DNA of 8,455 nucleotides, from NCBI RefSeq assembly GCF_003478505.1, contig NZ_QUFI01000059.1:1-8455 (forward strand), written 5' to 3'. Made by a program: the position numbers and the translations under genes. The notes beneath the pieces were generated by a model. That model worked only from the letters and a program-made list of their open reading frames with translations, was not told where the DNA came from and made no database searches. The DNA is from Clostridium sp. AF27-2AA. GTDB taxonomy: Bacteria > Bacillota > Clostridia > Lachnospirales > Lachnospiraceae. Each line of letters starts with the position of its first letter. Position 1 is the first letter of the stretch. Positions 7,049-8,455 of the stretch are shown here, piece after piece.

Positions 7049-7074
7049 GAAAGAAAGGTCACATGACTTCTTTC
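7049..7074. other. Imperfect hairpin between guaD and the regulator remnant
   Basis: GAAAGAA (7049-7055) pairs with TTCTTTC (7068-7074), and GTCA (7058-7061) pairs with TGAC (7064-7067), with a 2-base bulge. The core GTCACATGAC is a near-perfect palindrome. No clean T-run follows on the minus strand, so it is not a standard terminator. It could be an operator, an mRNA stem that tunes expression between guaD and xdhA, or chance. Confidence 0.3.
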
Positions 7075-7084
7075 TCAATAAAAA

Positions 7085-8362
7085 TTATAAGATTTTCCGG
7101 CCTGCCACATATTTTCCGGCCACCTCCCGCTCATCACCGAGATAAATGACACGCTCCAGTCGCTGCTTTACCTCAAGTGACTGCGGATGCTCCAGCCTTG
7201 TGTCATCCAGAATTACCGCATCAAACTCATACCCCGGCTCAAAGCTTCCAACCTTACCAAAGAAGGCTCCGCCTCCCTTAGAAGCCAGATAAAAAACCTC
7301 CTCAACCGTAAGCGCTTTTAAGCCCTGGTCACTCAGGCGCCAGCGGAGCTTGCTTGCCTGAATGGCATGGCGCATGGCCGCAAACAGGTTCTCCGTCGTA
7401 CCTCCTGCCACATCACTGCCGAGTCCCATCGGAATCTGCTCATCTAAATACCGGCGTACCGGCGCGATACCGGAAGAAAGGTTGGTATTGGACTCCGGAC
7501 AATGGGCAATAAAAACTCCATTCTCCTTCATCCTGCGGATTTCCGCTTCACCGGAGTAAACACAATGAGCCATGATGGTGCGGCATTTCCCGCCAAACAT
7601 GCCGAAATGGTCGTAGGCATCTCCGTAAAATTCTGCCCACGGACAGAGCTCCTGTACCCAGGCAATCTCTCCCAGATTCTCCGATAAATGAGACTGCACC
7701 GGAAGCCCGGTTTCTTTCTGGATATCATGCAAAAGCTCCATTAATTCGTCACTGCAGCTTGGCGTAAACCGCGGAGTCAGGATTGGCTGCACATGCTCAT
7801 AATGCCGTTCTGCGACTGCCCGGATCCATTCCCTGGTTGCCTTTGCAGATTCCTCTGCCGAAGCCTCCCGCAGATAGTCCGGACTGTTGCGGTCCATATT
7901 CACCTTGCCCACCATCGCCGCAATTCCTGCCTCTTCCAGCCGGTCCATCAGAAGAAGGGTTGCTTCGTTGTGAATGGTGGCAAACACACAGGCTCTTGTG
8001 GTAGCGCCGTGTGTTAAATTCTTTACAAAAATATCATATGCCTTCTTTGCGTACTCCGGATCCCGGTACTTGCTCTCCTCCGGAAAGGTGTTGGTATTCA
8101 GCCAGTCCAGAAGCTCCAGATCCATGCCTAGTCCCCGGAACGAATACTGCGGTGCATGAACGTGAAGATCCGTAAGTCCGGGGATGATGATCCGGTCTCC
8201 CATATCTTCTACCGGAATGCCGCAAAACTGTTGTGGAAGTTCCGGATAGATTCCCTGCACCCTTCCGTCCTCGCAGACCAGATACTGCTGCTCAAGGATT
8301 TCCATTGTTCCGATTTTTTTTGTGTATACAAGATTGCCTCTCAGGGCAAAGGTCTGTTTCAT
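7085..8362 (-). CDS. guaD: Guanine deaminase (amidohydrolase superfamily)
   Basis: A 425-residue cytosolic zinc enzyme that hydrolyses guanine to xanthine and ammonia, the step feeding the xanthine dehydrogenase encoded downstream. After a small N-terminal beta domain comes the metal-dependent TIM barrel. His67 and His69 in LHVHAPQY are metal ligands. The stretch FRGLGMDLELLDWLNTNTFP (75-94) is characteristic of guanine deaminases rather than other cytosine/chlorohydrolase-like enzymes. LTPRFTPS carries Arg198, the expected purine contact. QSHLSEN gives His225 and Glu228, MAHCVY gives His266, and GLGSDVAGG gives Asp317. All expected catalytic and metal residues are present, and length is normal for the family (E. 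coli GuaD about 439). This is the amidohydrolase type, not the small CDA-fold enzyme of Bacillus. ATG at 8362 has AGGAAAGGA about 9 nt upstream. I found no convincing promoter in the 90 bases before it. Confidence 0.93.
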   Translation of the reverse strand: MKQTFALRGNLVYTKKIGTMEILEQQYLVCEDGRVQGIYPELPQQFCGIPVEDMGDRIIIPGLTDLHVHAPQYSFRGLGMDLELLDWLNTNTFPEESKYRDPEYAKKAYDIFVKNLTHGATTRACVFATIHNEATLLLMDRLEEAGIAAMVGKVNMDRNSPDYLREASAEESAKATREWIRAVAERHYEHVQPILTPRFTPSCSDELMELLHDIQKETGLPVQSHLSENLGEIAWVQELCPWAEFYGDAYDHFGMFGGKCRTIMAHCVYSGEAEIRRMKENGVFIAHCPESNTNLSSGIAPVRRYLDEQIPMGLGSDVAGGTTENLFAAMRHAIQASKLRWRLSDQGLKALTVEEVFYLASKGGGAFFGKVGSFEPGYEFDAVILDDTRLEHPQSLEVKQRLERVIYLGDEREVAGKYVAGRKIL

Positions 8363-8410
8363 ATTTATTCATCCTTTCCTATTATGTTCCTTATCCCCAT
8401 ACATTGTACT

Positions 8411-8437
8411 GAAAACGAAAAAGTGTCTTCGACACTT
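8411..8437 (-). terminator. Intrinsic terminator of an unseen upstream gene
   Basis: On the minus strand AAGTGTC (8437-8431), loop GAA and GACACTT (8427-8421) form a perfect 7-base-pair stem. It runs into TTTCGTTTTC. It would end a minus-strand transcript entering from beyond the right edge, which makes guaD the first gene of its own transcript. Confidence 0.7.
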
Positions 8438-8455
8438 CAACTCCCCTGCCCCTCA

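Noticed and set aside
8363..8420. Promoter or purine riboswitch upstream of guaD
   Set aside because: A TACAAT box exists, but no -35 hexamer at proper spacing. The 90 visible bases do not contain the conserved purine-riboswitch core.
1..8455. CRISPR arrays, insertion sequences, tRNA or rRNA genes
   Set aside because: No regularly spaced direct repeats, transposase motifs, tRNA cloverleaf or rRNA-like sequence was seen on either strand.

Overview
The window looks like chromosomal DNA of an anaerobic, low-to-medium-GC Firmicute, most likely a gut-type Clostridia/Lachnospiraceae member. This is inferred from the strong AGGAGG-type ribosome binding sites, the TTGCCA-N17-TACAAT promoter, the T-tailed intrinsic terminators, the orphan type IV pilin-like gene and the flavour of the proteins. 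No rRNA or tRNA is present to fix the taxonomy. Every gene I can support is on the minus strand, so transcription runs from the right edge to the left.

Right part (about 8455 to 3024) is a purine catabolism block. An intrinsic terminator for an unseen upstream gene is followed by guanine deaminase (guaD). Next comes a short, apparently broken Crp/Fnr-type regulator remnant. After that are the three subunits of a molybdenum xanthine dehydrogenase in the order of E. coli xdhABC: molybdopterin subunit, FAD subunit, 2x[2Fe-2S] subunit. The three xdh genes overlap by 13 and 8 nt and each has its own Shine-Dalgarno, so they are clearly translated as a unit. Together guaD and xdhABC would convert guanine to xanthine and xanthine to urate, delivering the electrons through FAD, probably to NAD+. 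No purine permease, urate-degrading gene or Moco/selenium maturation gene lies in the window.

Middle part (about 3023 to 2465) is a decayed, AT-richer gap. It holds a strong minus-strand intrinsic terminator, probably the end of the xdh transcript. Beyond that is a roughly 50-codon fragment resembling the C-terminus of a carbon-nitrogen hydrolase (nitrilase superfamily).

Left part (about 2464 to 87) has two separate single-gene units. The first is an orphan secreted/pilin-like protein with a class III signal peptide, its own sigma-A-type promoter and a palindromic terminator. The second is a CitMHS-family (citrate-metal/H+ symporter type) transporter. They are separated by the terminator, so I see no evidence of a functional link with the purine genes.

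I did not find a convincing undescribed system. The most interesting signals are the two gene remnants flanking xdhABC (the regulator and the hydrolase tail), the active-site variant of the molybdenum subunit, and the unexplained 330-base gap.
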